Shown: piece after piece, positions 36,535 through 49,300 of the stretch | Layout: each line of letters opens with the position of its first letter | Numbering within the stretch: the stretch's first letter is position 1 | Assembly (NCBI GenBank): GCA_034638255.1 | Contig: JAWPGT010000012.1 | Span: 372,001 to 436,000 of the forward strand | Length of the DNA stretch: 64,000 nt | Direction of reading: 5' to 3' | DNA from: Coprinus comatus | Taxonomy: Eukaryota > Basidiomycota > Agaricomycetes > Agaricales > Agaricaceae | Program-made: the position numbers and the translations under genes | The notes under the pieces: model-generated | What the model was told of the DNA's origin: nothing | What the model saw: the letters and a program-made list of their open reading frames with translations, nothing else | Databases searched by the model: none

Positions 36535-37043
36535 ATAAATACATTACACTCACCTCAACTTAAGCGCTTTCTACACGCACATATCATATCATCATAATGT
36601 ATCTGCATAGTATGCCCTTGACACGAGAGTTACTATTACCAACCCAGCTCATAAACTCGGTAGCAGTTCTTCAGTAATGCCAACTCTTCTAAGTAAGTAG
36701 CTGCGGAGAGTTCCAGCAAGTTGAAACCTGTTGTCCCTTAATGAGAAGCCTATGAGAATCATACTGAGAGCATATTAAGGGTCTTCAAGCTACTCTCCGC
36801 CTCGAAGTACAAAGACCAAATTGATACCCATCTTCAACAAGTGAGTATGCAGGATCACTTCATCATCAATCAATATCAACCTAATAAAGTGTCATCGCAT
36901 CATCCCGCACGGCCGTAACCCTTGATCCCCATTGTTCCCTCAATCACCCAAATGAAGGGGATTTTTCATACAAAGGGCAAAAGGCACCGTTTACGGCTCC
37001 TTGATTGTATTGAAGGAGCAGATAAGTATCTATTGAGTATACA

Positions 37044-37286
37044 TCAAGTTGTGGGATAAAGTTGATGTTTCAATGAACTTGTGTAACTCGTGAGTACAAA
37101 TGTCAAAAGAAAAACACCAACAACCTCAGCCACTTGCTTCACTGGAATATAATCTTCTGAAGTTAATGATGCAACAAACTTCTTTACTATTATCCGGACT
37201 TTTGGTTCTATTGAATCCTCCATCCGCATTCTTGGCATGGAAAGTCTGGGACGACTTATCTTACGGCCAAAAACCCAAGAGACCAA
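37044..37286 (-). other. Possible reverse-transcriptase/RNase H fragment
   Basis: The minus-strand frame contains RLSMPRMRMEDS, KVRIIVKKFVAS and YIPVKQVAEVVG. This resembles the segment after the polymerase core of DIRS/Ty3-type elements, where the pattern is L-x-x-P, a helix with K-x-x-x-I, then a helix ending in L/A-x-x-x-G. No YxDD box, neighbouring domains or terminal repeats were found, so it can only be a relic. It could also be chance. Confidence 0.25.
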
Positions 37287-37840
37287 AAGCTAATTTGAAC
37301 TTAAGTGGTAGTAGTAATTGGCAGCCTGGCGGCGTCGGATAGGTCGATACCCAGTAGACACGATAACTTTGACTTTCAGGTGACGGATCGTCCCTGTCTC
37401 TTTTCAAGTTGCGCTGTCCAAGTTTCTGGAACACCATGGTAATTACGGCAAGGAAGGACACAACCTCTGAATCAAGAAGGTTTGAAGAACTTTCTGATCA
37501 ACATGAACCGCCTGGAATTCTATAGATTTTGAAGTAATACTAAATGCTTAGGTAGCTTTTCAAAGAGAATCATGAGCCAGCGGCTATCGAATTGAACCCG
37601 AAGTACAACTTTATATAAATCCTACAACTTCCAGATACAACTGAAAAGCTTAGTAACGAAGCATCACATCATGGATGATTTTCGCAACTTTGCAAATCGC
37701 AAAAACGTAATCCATAAACGTTAGCCTTTCTTCCAGGACCACTTCTATGTATGCAGTATACATCCGAATCCCCTGCGGAATGATTGATCCTAAGATTACG
37801 GTTAACTTACCCCAGCACTGAGTACACAGAACCATCTACC

Positions 37841-37862
37841 ATTATTATTATTATTATTATTA
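37841..37862. repeat. (ATT)n microsatellite
   Basis: Seven ATT units in gene-free sequence. Confidence 0.8.
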
Positions 37863-40428
37863 CAAACACGTTACACTAAGGACTGATTACTAGGTGTACT
37901 AAGAGATGTCTACCATCACCACGATGCATAAATCCCCGAATCATACGACCTCAATATTAGATTCTTGAATATGAACTAGTGCATTGTAACTGTACTATAT
38001 ATCGTTTGAGTTCTCGTTTCACAGGCGACGCTTAACTTCGGATTCGGTTTTCCCATCCGTAATAACCATAATACCCCATAAACCCAACAAGTCACAAATC
38101 GGCTCAGAGTTTACGTTTGCGTTTGGCCAAAGTTACGGTTTTGAAGGGCCTAACTTTAATCCGACTGGAAACTCCCTTCATATGTGGAAACCGCGATGAT
38201 AATAACACATATGATCATGAGATTAGTAGATTGTTACAGTAGACGTAAGAGATGATTAACAGGTAATAACCCCCCCACCGCATTTTTTCGGCCTCTCCCT
38301 TGAACCTTTCCAACCTTACTCTTTCACTGAAGATTGTAATAATCCCCCGGGCCCATCGATTTTTTAACTCCCGCAATTAAGCTCAAAGGTAATACAAGTA
38401 CAAATACAGTACATATCTATAATCCCTATATGACTTGCGTTTGCGGGAAAGTTGGGAACAAAAAAGAAGGAAAAAATTAGAATCCGAACTCCTTTCTTTG
38501 AAATCACACCGGGATGACTTCAGATCTGAGCCATGTGAAGATGATATGTCAATGAGCATTGAATATTTGACTAATTGAAGCCACCATAGCTCAATATATG
38601 CCCCGTGTGAGATCGTATTTTGATATATGATGTAGTTACTACATATTTACTCACTGGTGGGAATTGTAAGTGGGTACCTGAGTCCCTCGAGGTTTAAATA
38701 AGTCTAACCGAGTTTTCTTTTTTAAATGACTGGGACCTCCTTGTGATCATCATCATGATCATGGAATTTTATCATTGATTCAAAATATTGGTATGCGAGT
38801 GTGTTAATGTTCCAACGCTGGCGAGTGGTCGAAGATAAAGTGGCGGTGATGTCGTGTGATGGCCGTTCGTCCATGTCTTTGAAAATCGTTCTATGGGTCG
38901 ACATTATAACTTCTGACTGTATATGTATGTTATCCGGATTATGTACCATACTTTGTACTTGTACTTCTTTTTTTCTGGTTTCAGTGGGATCATTCCAGAG
39001 TGGATTTCGAAAGTTTAGTTGCCCTCGTGTCGAAAAGAGTCATACTAGATCATGAGCATGGGGCCAAACTAGATATTCTCCCGAGTCCCAGGTCCCATAC
39101 ACCTTTTCGAAACCTCGTGTTCAATATTCAATCCCAATGGTGCGAAGTTCTTCCGAGATGTAAAATGTGAATATTCTGATTCTCAGTGTGAACCGCCGAT
39201 ACCTTGTACCACTATCCCTATCCAATCCCTAACTTATCAATGATCAACCTGAAACCGAGAAAACCAGGTTGCCTTGAGATTGAAAGAAGAAAAAAATGAA
39301 AAGAAATCCGAAAAAGGGTCCTGGGGTTAACATCTAATACTAATTTTAATGTTAGTGACGAGGGCGAAGAGGGTGCAAGGTTGCACCGGTTTTAGGGACC
39401 AATCATCTTACAATCAAAGAGGGGTTGACAGTATAAGTTTAACGAGGAAAAAAAAGGGTCCTTGGGGTAGATTCGAACCTATTTACTCATTAGTATTTTT
39501 TAGCGATGTTTTTAAGCGAGATTGTAGATATCGATATATCGATGTGCGGGATGATTAATCAAATCTAAACCTATACTAAGTCCTGACCAAGGTCAATGAT
39601 TCGGTTTCCATGAATAACTTCAAGGGTTGAAGGTCAAGAGGTTGACGTTAGAGATGTTTTTGATGTGTATCTCTGTGAACGAATTATAGTTGAGTAGTAA
39701 AAATATGGTATGAGCTTAATGAGATCCACCACCCACCCCGGTTATCACAGAGACATATATATGCATATGATGGATTCAAGTTATTAATCGATATCCACTG
39801 TATACGCCCTTTACCAATTTCGGTTCCGTCGAGAGTTTGATATATGCTAAGAAATAGAAATACGATTAGTCAGTATATCATATCAGTAGTTATGAGTGGA
39901 TGAGTGAGAGCTGAGAGAGCTGAGAGAGTAGTAAGAGAGGGAATGGGGAAACTAAGGGAGCACGGAAGGGAACGGAAAAAGAAACTTATAAAGGATAAGC
40001 CTGAATGTGGCGCTAAACTTGATAAAGCACTGCTCTTATATAAAATACCAGTAGGGTTCAACCTTTTGCTCAGATGTCACAGAGTCGAATTACTTTTCTA
40101 AAATATCTCTCTATTTTAAGCAGTTTTACGAAATCAATCTCACAATTGGCACCTGGAACAGCACAATCAGAAAATACGCATACGCTTAACACTTAACCGC
40201 AGAGAATGGTTTTATAAAAAAAAAATAAAAACATGTTTTTGATTCCCAAGTGACCCCCAAGGGGTATAATAACCCTTCAGGAAATCATACCCTCAACCTC
40301 AAGGCACCCTCGCCCGGGGATCTATTATCTATATTTATATATATGACTCTATCTTAGTATGTGTGGAGGAGAACCTGGAACCCTACCTGGGGCAACCTTT
40401 CAGTTATGAAAGTGGGGTTTTGACTCTT

Positions 40429-40532
40429 GTCATGTTAACGACCATGATGCATGATCATGATGCCGAATATAAGTCAAAGAATTGCCACACAAGGGAAAGT
40501 GAAAGTTTATTTAAAAATGACTGCACCTGACA
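40429..40532 (-). repeat. Possible LTR fragment with adjoining polypurine tract (minus orientation)
   Basis: Read on the minus strand, GAATTGAAGGGGGGCA (ending at 40533) precedes TGTCAGGTGCAG, and the segment ends ACATGACA at 40429. The termini TGTCA...TGACA form a short inverted repeat as in LTRs. It shares ATAAGTCAA and ATGATGCATGAT words with the fragment near 33511. The 104 bp length is short for an LTR, and no retroelement genes are readable beside it. Confidence 0.3.
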
Positions 40533-42367
40533 TGCCCCCCTTCAATTCGGTGTTCAAGGTAGGATTTAAGGGTGGGATGACGGTATCAAATTACTACAAA
40601 TACTAAGAGTACTTTTGTGTTACAGTCGCATTTGTGTCATATGTTGTAATCACTACATCAAACAGTAAACCGCGGTTCGGTATTGAAATGAATTTTTATT
40701 TCTATTTCTTCGGCAATAAGCCGGAAATGCCACAAAATGGACTTTTGGTCAGCACATAGCTAATGCGGTGACACAGCTCGGGCTCACTTGGTGGATAGTT
40801 AACTTTTATGGCCGGCGCAAGAATGTGTGTCCGATGATGAATCATTTCAGGGACAGTCATACCTAGTCATATTTTTGATGTTTGTTCTCAAGTTTGCCAG
40901 AAGGGTGAAAGGTGGCCATGGTTTACTAAGACAGCCTTAGTTACTCTTTGTACTATAGGTCACTTAGCTCAGCCTCGGATTTCGCCATGTTTCATCATTT
41001 CAACGTTCAAGTAATGCATTTTCCATAAATTCCATGAATGAAAAGCGGCAGCCTGAGATGATTCATTTTTCGTACTTAATCTTACTAATTATTAACATTA
41101 CAAGGGAATCCGATAAATGCAAAAAGTGATAGGGTAACTTGAGTTCATGCCGCAATTATTGAACTAGTAGCGTATTTCCGCAAATCATACCAGTAACATG
41201 GCTGGGCCCCACTAATGTAACATGTACATTTGATCAGTTCAATAATCTATCATACCGAGCTATCATATCACTACAACCAAGAGTCCGAGAATCTTAAACG
41301 AAGTCCGAGATTAAAAGAATGAGTCTTCCAAAAATAATATGGGGTTGATGTCAGATATCCACCTCCAGTGTCGCCCTCTTTATCATTGGCGGTTATTAAA
41401 GGCAAGGCGGTCAGTATCCAATCAATACTCCTTTGCTACGAACATGCACCCTGGCTGGGAAAAACATACTGATCCGAATATTGCAGGGGGGGTGGGGTAG
41501 AGGCCAAGGGGAATAAGCAGGATGTAAGTGTTCGAATCAGTGGATCTCAAATGAGACCAGAAGAGAGTCGTAAGGAGACATATGTGGCATTCTTGGAATG
41601 ATTATTGATAGAAAGAGCCGAGGTATACAATGAGAGCTGAGAGCTCACTTCTCACTCGTGCTCGCGCCTTCCGCGTTTCCGAGGGGAGTCACCCTTCGAA
41701 TTATGCTTAAAGCAGAGAACAGAAATGAGTAGCTCCAAGAAGGAATGGTAATGTTTAGTAAGGAATGCTGCCAAGACGGGACAAAAGAGCATGGGAAACG
41801 GAGTGGTACTGTGTGTCTGTGTCTCATCGGAGGCGTGGTTTGAGCTATTGCGAAGGTGTGGATGGGCCTCTTTGAAGGCTTGGGTGGCCAAAATGTTAGA
41901 CGGAGCAATGGTTCTGACTTGCATGGTAGGTAGAGGGCTGACAATAGAACGGTTGTAAATACATTGATATATGGATTACCGAGAATTGTAGTACGGCGGC
42001 GGCGGGAATTGCGTGGAAGGAAGGCAGCCCCTCCCTGTGCGAGTGATTACACTGCTAATTGACTATTTGGGGCAGGCGACGGTTAGATGGGGACAGGTGA
42101 AGTGTCTGATATGAGAGTGATTACGATGCGTCATGCTTAGATCAGCAGACGGGTGGATGTGTGGTGAAGTGAGCTGGTTCGTGTGAGATGGGTGTGACGT
42201 GACGATGTAGATCTGGTGTGGATCTTGTGTCCGATCTTGAAGAACGGGCAGTTTCACAGCTTGAGTGAGTCTTTCCGTATTTCCCGTATCGGCGAGGGAG
42301 AGAGCCGATTCGTTTATATATCGTCCCAACACAATGCTCAGCCAATCCACCCGCCCCCTTCTCTGCC

Positions 42368-43365
42368 ATGCCTGCGTCCCCTGTCCACCCAAACTCTCTC
42401 GTCGACCCCGCTACACATAGCCCAGCCCTCCTCGACCTCATCTCCATCAAGGTCAACAGGCCCATCATTGGTATGTTTCTCTTCTCTACACCACACACTC
42501 CCATCTCATCTTCTCCAGAATATGTCGTAGATTGCGTTGTAGAGACTGTCGACTATGCCATGGGTCGCCCAACAACTTCCTCTTCACGGGACCGTTCCCG
42601 CATACGTCGTCCAGAGCATGCAAAGTTCACTACATTCGTCCGCAACGTCATCGAACGTGCAGAAATCAACATTCACACTATCCTTGCTTCTCTGGTATAC
42701 ATTGACAGGGCAAAACCACACTTGCATATCGCATTGGAGGAATGGGCACTTGAACGAGTTTTTCTCGGAGCTATCATTGTGGCATCCAAGGTAAGCCATC
42801 CCCTCTGCTTTTTCTCTGTGCCATTCACTCATTCCGGATCTAGTATCTTAACGATTCGACATTGAAAAATGTCCACTGGGCTCTATGTACAGGAGTCTTT
42901 GGCAAGCGCGATGTTGGTCGCATCGAGCGAGAGTACCTCGATGTTCTCGACTTTGAGCTCGGTATCACGGAAGCAGATCTCTTGAGTCACCACCAAGGTA
43001 TCTGCGCTGCTGTCTTCCCCACAACACACAGTTATCAAAATGGACGCTCCCACTTCACCCACCCCCACTCTTCTTCCAGCCGAACATCCTCATCTACTCG
43101 CATTCCCGAACTTTCACCGTCTAGCGACGAGTCTTCATCTGGATCTGCTTCTCCCCGCACTCCCAACACACTCGAGTCAACACCCGCTTATACGCCAGAG
43201 CAGCCCAAGCCACAAGCTGCTCCGACGCAGACACACTCAAAGAAGATGACCTTACAACAGTCAACAATAGAACTTCTTCGCTCCTTCCCCATCCCACTCC
43301 CTCATCCGACTCATCACCGCCAGGAGCATGCGCATACGCATATTCCCGTTCATGTTAGATCATGA
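42368..43365 (+). CDS. PHO80/PCL-type cyclin
   Basis: Three exons (42368-42470, 42519-42790, 42844-43365) with introns of 48 and 53 nt encode 298 residues. The cyclin box spans about residues 20-185: FTTFVRNVIERAEINIHTIL, ASLVYIDRAK, the helix ERVFLGAIIVASKYLNDSTL, KNVHWALCTGVFGKRDV and IEREYLDVLDFELGITEADL. The K-Y-L-N-D-S and K-N-x-H-W pattern is typical of Pho85 cyclins (Pcl1/Pcl2/Pho80 group), which activate a Cdk5-like kinase in cell-cycle and nutrient signalling. From about residue 190 the tail is S/T/P/H-rich with many S/T-P sites and is probably a target of phosphorylation. The reading frame is intact, with start MPASPVHPNSLVDP. Assignment to the PCL group is strong; the exact member is not resolved. 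Confidence 0.92.
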
Positions 43366-46300
43366 CTGGACTTCTTCCATTTTAAAATGAGATGAACATT
43401 TCAATTTCTTTTCCAGCTTGCATTTCCCGGGATATCATCCATCACGACACCCATTCTGTTCTTTTTTTTTTTTTGGTGATTTCGTCTGTCTATACATCTA
43501 TGCACTCTACCGGTTTTTTCTTTCAATCATATCCACGTCATTGCTCCGTCATTCCATCATCATAAACCTACTCATTCGTTGCTTTCGAATCTCACCCGTT
43601 TATACTTAATTATTAGCTGTACATGGTATCCTACTTCTTTGATGCATTTTGTTTCATCTCATACCGTATGTTTTACTTTATTCTCAATCATCCTTGTTCT
43701 GCAGATTCAGATTTTTTTTCCCTTACCATCCTGTACTATGCAATGTTTTACCCCTGTCAATCACAATCATACATCTGAACACATACCCATACAATACTTG
43801 CCACAATCAGATTGTGCTAACGTATCCTAAGTCTGAATCTGAATCCGGAGCTTCATAAGACGTGTTACGTAGCTAGAGCGGCTTTTCGGTAAAGGGTTAT
43901 TTGATAGCGCAGTCCCAAAGGCACATACACACAGAGTTACGATTTCGGATTCGGAGTAAAATGAGTCAACGTGCGTCAAGGTTTCCATGATTTTCAAGAT
44001 TCCGAGGGGCGGCATTTCCATTTTCCTTTTCTAACTTCTTCCGTACTTTTTTTCTTTTACAAGGCTGGTTTACTCTTTGTCTTTCTAGAAGTGGAGAGAA
44101 TGTGACTCATTTTGCTCATAGATTTGTAAGTTGTACGAGAACATGCTAGTTGCCACACAAGAAGTTCTCGCGATGAGTCGCGCCGCGCATCACATCAATA
44201 ACACTTTTTTTTTAAAGTTCCGAAGGAATTGCTCCTTTTCAGACGGATTGGGGACGAGTGACTCTAGCATTGTATTTGACTCGAATAAGTACCAAGTTAC
44301 TTAGTTCCGGGAAGGCTGGATATAGATAACGTTAACATTGTTGTTAAACTGAATAGCATCTGAATCCTGATTCATATACATGGCCATTTTTCGAAGAGTT
44401 GCGATACCAGTACAGACAGTGCTGGCATCTTTTGACATGGAACTGAGAATGTGTCTAGTAGTATTTTTTTTTTAAAGTTCCATTTGGAAGTATCCACCCG
44501 TCCCAGACCACACACACACACACTTTCACCTGTCCACCACTCTTTGACAGGGTTCGCCATATTTGTGAGAACGTTCCCGAATATCATGTACATACAATCT
44601 CATACACCATACAGTACACTCTTAGTACCACGGCCTTGGCAGTTGTGAAATGGAAATATGACACTGGGTATGTACAGTTGGAATGGAGATTAAAAATATG
44701 TTGTGTGACATTCCCCGGAACACTAACATATAACCCCTACATTAAGAATGTTTAAGGGTAACGCTAAGATAACGGTAAACTTATGTTCCCGGGACCCTCC
44801 CCATCCGCCCATCCGCTCTCATTTATATTAAAAACCCGTATTCCCGTTCATCTAATCATTTACATTTCTAAATTCTTGGAGGGGATCTGAAGTTCTGAAG
44901 ACGGACTTAAAGGAAATTAATGCTGAATTGTGTGGATAGTGCTCGTGGACAATTTCCAACCAGGCCACAATACACCACATAATCCGATTGTAAAGCATAT
45001 ACACTATATGAGATTTGTTTTTTGAAAATATGATGTCATTCGTGTGTGTGTTTTTTTTTTTCATATAGGATCCCGCAAGTAAGCATCCGCCGTCCGATGA
45101 CCAAGTCACCCATTTTTACTTACTAAGTGCATAGTAAACTTATAAAACCGACACTAATCAAAATTTTAAATTGGTATTTTGTACGTTAGGGCGGCATTTC
45201 CGCGCACCAACCGGGGCGCGCATGGCGCATATTATACCTCTTTGACTCATACATTCCGTCTTCGTAGGCGGTTTCTCTGTGAACGTTTGAACTTGAACCC
45301 TTAGAAATAAAAAAGGGTAATACCGACTCGATCCCGAACCAGTAATTACAACAACACAACAACAACAATAATAAGTGAGTAAGTGTTTACTATTAACCCT
45401 GACTTCCGACTCGCTTGATAGTTGGCATGGACTCATAGTTTTAGTTACTAGTTGCCAGTGCATGTTGTAACTATAACTTAATATTAGTGTTTGATTTATT
45501 TGATTGATTGATACTCACTAGTATCAGTTATTGGCAAGTTAATGGTGTGCTTGTTTTTTTTTGTGATTAGGTCAGGGGCAGTGTAGTATACTTGCCACGT
45601 AGTACTGTCTTTTTTGTGTTACTAAAAGAGGGCAGTGTTATAATCTGGTTACAAGCGTTGTTTCCTTTTCTGATTAATTTTTCATTTATTGTTCAAGCTG
45701 TTGTACGTTGATTGTTTCAAGAAAGCGCTTCTCATAATTATTTAGGAGCAGAGTGAGTGGCATTTTGTTCAAAATGCTATGCTTTATGGAGCGTATGCGT
45801 GTGTGTGTGTGAGTACTCTGAGCTGCGGTAGCAATAGAATAATTACTGCGGTTGTCAAATTCACACAGGTTAGCACACAGGTAACAAGATTGCTACTTAG
45901 CATCCCCAATTCATTTTGAAATGAAATCAAGTCCGAAAATCGAATTGGGTTGGGGTAACGGTCGCACAGCCACTTTGATTCACCTAAGAAGTTTCTCCGA
46001 GGTTTATATACTATAAATGGGTTACGGACATTCCCTGACACTCCGGATTTTTCTCTTGTGAATGGTGTGAGTGAATTAGTTAAAAACAAAAAACTTGGAA
46101 GTGGTTCGTTGGTCGTTGTCGTGCCATCTAGTAATTGAATGTTAAATATTCCGGTAAGGGTCGTCGATTAAGGAGAAGAAAAAAAGAGATGATAAGCCTG
46201 AGACACTCGAGCTGGTCAAGAGCAACGTTCAATTTAGTTGAAAACGATAAGTAAACTTAGGGGTGATATCAACTTATACCGGTTCGCACTGAAATATCTC

Positions 46301-49300
46301 CGTGTCATGTCACATCATAGTATATAACCATTCAGATTTCTAGAACTTCGAACTACGAAGTTTTTATGCTTCCTTTGCCAAGGTTGAAAGAACATGTAGT
46401 ACGTGTAACTGTAGGCCTGAGACTTTACTAATGAAGGGTTTTCAATATGGATTCCTTGGATTGGAATAACCTGTTGTTAATGCGTAGTATGTGCATCTGA
46501 CCATGTGTTCATGCTTTTGGGTTAGTACTCGGACTTTAGATAAGATAAGCACGTTCTACTACTAATATACCCCACTGGGATTAAGTAGTTTTCTGTAATC
46601 AATATCTGGGTCCTGGGTAAGCTTTCAAATCATCTTCTACTACTACACTAGTAGTACAGTAGGTTCAGGTGGATTGAAAACGTGCAATACCCGAATCGAT
46701 TCAGAAGCTCAAACGTTCAACATACTTTCAGTCGATAGAGAAATGTGATGATCGGAATTCGGTACGAAAACGCGGACTCGAAAAAAAAAAAGGTACATCT
46801 ACAACTTTACTACACATGTATGCCTTTGCTACCCTACAACCAACTGGTTTGCTCTGATGAGGGGCACTTGTTTGTCAGAGAATTACCTATACAGTAAGTG
46901 ATGATCAACCCCAGGGAGTCGTATCTGTGTTTTCCTGTTATCAGGTGATTTTCGTGTATTATCCGAAGTGTTATACTAAATGAAGAAGTAGCCGAGGTAT
47001 CCTTTTTTTTTCTAGGTCGCCCTCTCTCAGGCCTCAGGTTCTTCTTCATTGTTTGCGGAACTTGTACGGGGTACGGATACGGATACGGAATAATATGTTT
47101 ATGTGTAAGTGATGCTCCCCGCACGTTCAATTTATCGGAGACTTTAACGAACGTGCAATGTGTTTGTTTCATTTTATGTTTTACTTTACAAGTACCATAG
47201 TTATTGCTTATTGGTATAAGATAATGTAAAAAGGTCCCAAGTATATTCCCACAATATAATAGGCGGTTTGAATGTGATCAATTAGCACTTCTGGACTTCT
47301 TCGTTTGATGCCAGGTCTTTTCTTTTTATTGAAAAATCTCACAATCACACCTTGATACATTAGACATTAGTCTCTCTCTTTCAGACTTCACTATTCCAGT
47401 TATGATTATCATACCATACCAGCAATCTTTTTTTTAATTATCTTGAAGTTACCTTGTGTAACAACAGAGCTCGTGTATCATGTAGATAAAGTTACGATAA
47501 TGAACCGGAGTTCGTTTTCTCAGTCCACATTCCGCATCCCTACACTCACTTAGTATCCATAAAGTTGACCGACGAACACGATGCAGCCTGCATGTTACTG
47601 ATTATTACTACGCAAAACTCAAGGAGTCCTAGCGTTGGAGCAAGCGAGCGCTTCTTCCAAACAAAGCGACTTTTATTAAATCTGATATGAAACACCGGCC
47701 AAGATAAAAATGAAGCCTCGAGGTTTTCGCTTACTTCTCTTAATGATCCCAAATTAGCGACCAATTACGGATGTCTTCGCCATTGGCACCTTGTAAAAAA
47801 AACATAGCATACCACGCAAGAACCTGACTCCACAATAGCATCCAGATTCACATCTATAAACTTTCACCTCCGAATATCGGGGCATGTGCAATGTTCATGG
47901 GTGGTGTATTTTGGTAGTAGTATCTTCAGGATCCTTCTACTAGAATCGATTATTGACATTTTGTATGATCATAGAGTCAAGTAAACTTATGATGAACTTT
48001 TGTGATCGGATCGAAACTCCCAAAATATCAATGATTTTCCGACCATGTTATAGAAACATCTTTGTTGATGTGCTAGAACACACCGGTGTTACCAGTGCAC
48101 CGCTTTATGTTCTGTACCGTTTCTTCTTCCATTCACATTCAACCTGTCCGTGCACTATGGTCTCTCATCCGCATTAACGCAGTTCCGGATTTAGTACATG
48201 TGAATAAATGTTTTCGAGGTCTCGCCAGTATACCGGAGAGAAATATAGTATTCAAGTCCAAGGTTCTCATTATACTCATCTGTAACTTTTTTTGTTTTGA
48301 AAATGATGTGATTTGGAAAGATGGGAAAGATTCTATGGTAGACTGATTAGAACAATGCCTCGTGGGCAATGTCTTCTAAAATGGTGGCACCGGATCCTCT
48401 CCCTAAAAACTCGTGTTGTCCTCATTGAATTGCCACGATGGTTGTTGCCAAGTTGTTGCCACTACGCGTTGCCCTCCGTTCGGAAATGGAATTCAACCGG
48501 TGCTCCAAGTGTTGGATTGTTCTATACTGGCGCCTAATGTTAGGTTTGGCCCCTGGGTTGGTACTATGTATGCGTGCTCTAGAGGCTGTTTACACTACTT
48601 TAGGGGGTATGATACATATTCAATAGCTAAAAAGTTAGAAAGTAACATGGAATGCACATTGTGCTGTAGAATTCGGGAACATTCAGTCAAGCTAACTTTT
48701 GTGGCACTGCATTTTTAGGGAAACTTCCTGTATGTACTTTATTAACACAGACGCTCAGGCTATTCAGAATGAGGTCATTGCAATGGGACCTTATTGTTCG
48801 GAAGGTTAATCGACAAAAATATTTTCATCCTACTTACTACTAGTAGCCCTTATGGTCACAGTTAGTGTAGCTTGGTTCACCGCTCGCAAGTATTACGGAC
48901 CGTATAATCGAAAACCAATTGCTATGCATGTAATACCCCACACATTCTTCCATTGATATTGACGCAAATATTTAATAATCCATACTATGACCTCAACACT
49001 AATAAGTAAAGCTCAGTTGAAAAGTCACCGAATGGAAAATAGATTTATAATATGGTACGAGCTTATTGCATCTCTGATGACGTCGTTATTCAACACCCCA
49101 TGTTCAACGTTCAATCAGGCCCGGACATACAATATGATCAAACCGACATACGATTACGATTCGATTCGATCCGCCGATTCCGATAGTACATGACCTTGAA
49201 TAAAGTTATATAGCCCTAAGAGGTTAAAAATCTTTTCAAGAACCCATTGTCACGATCAAGATGGGCCGAACCACTAGTGTCCAAACCAAGCATGTTCGCC

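Larger units (their letters stand above)
32699..42367. other. Gene-poor region with repeats and possible retroelement fragments
   Basis: Nearly 10 kb without a complete gene. It contains an (AT)n run at 35593-35613, an (ATT)n run at 37841-37862, an imperfect direct repeat at 35881-35937 / 36030-36165, possible LTR fragments near 33511 and 40429-40532, and a possible reverse-transcriptase remnant at 37286-37044 (minus). A weak two-exon candidate lies at 36320-36534. The last few hundred bases include the promoter of the cyclin gene. Confidence 0.45.

Noticed and set aside
39465..39490. tRNA-like B box on the minus strand (GGTTCGAATCT)
   Set aside because: The T-arm pairing fails at the third pair and no cloverleaf could be drawn around it.
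42063..42504. Minus-strand open frames before and over the cyclin gene start
   Set aside because: They overlap the cyclin promoter and first exon and carry no recognisable domain.
46834..47172. Minus-strand open frame with an AT-hook-like RGRPRKKK
   Set aside because: The motif falls on an A-run, the frame has no start context or introns, and the rest is not protein-like.
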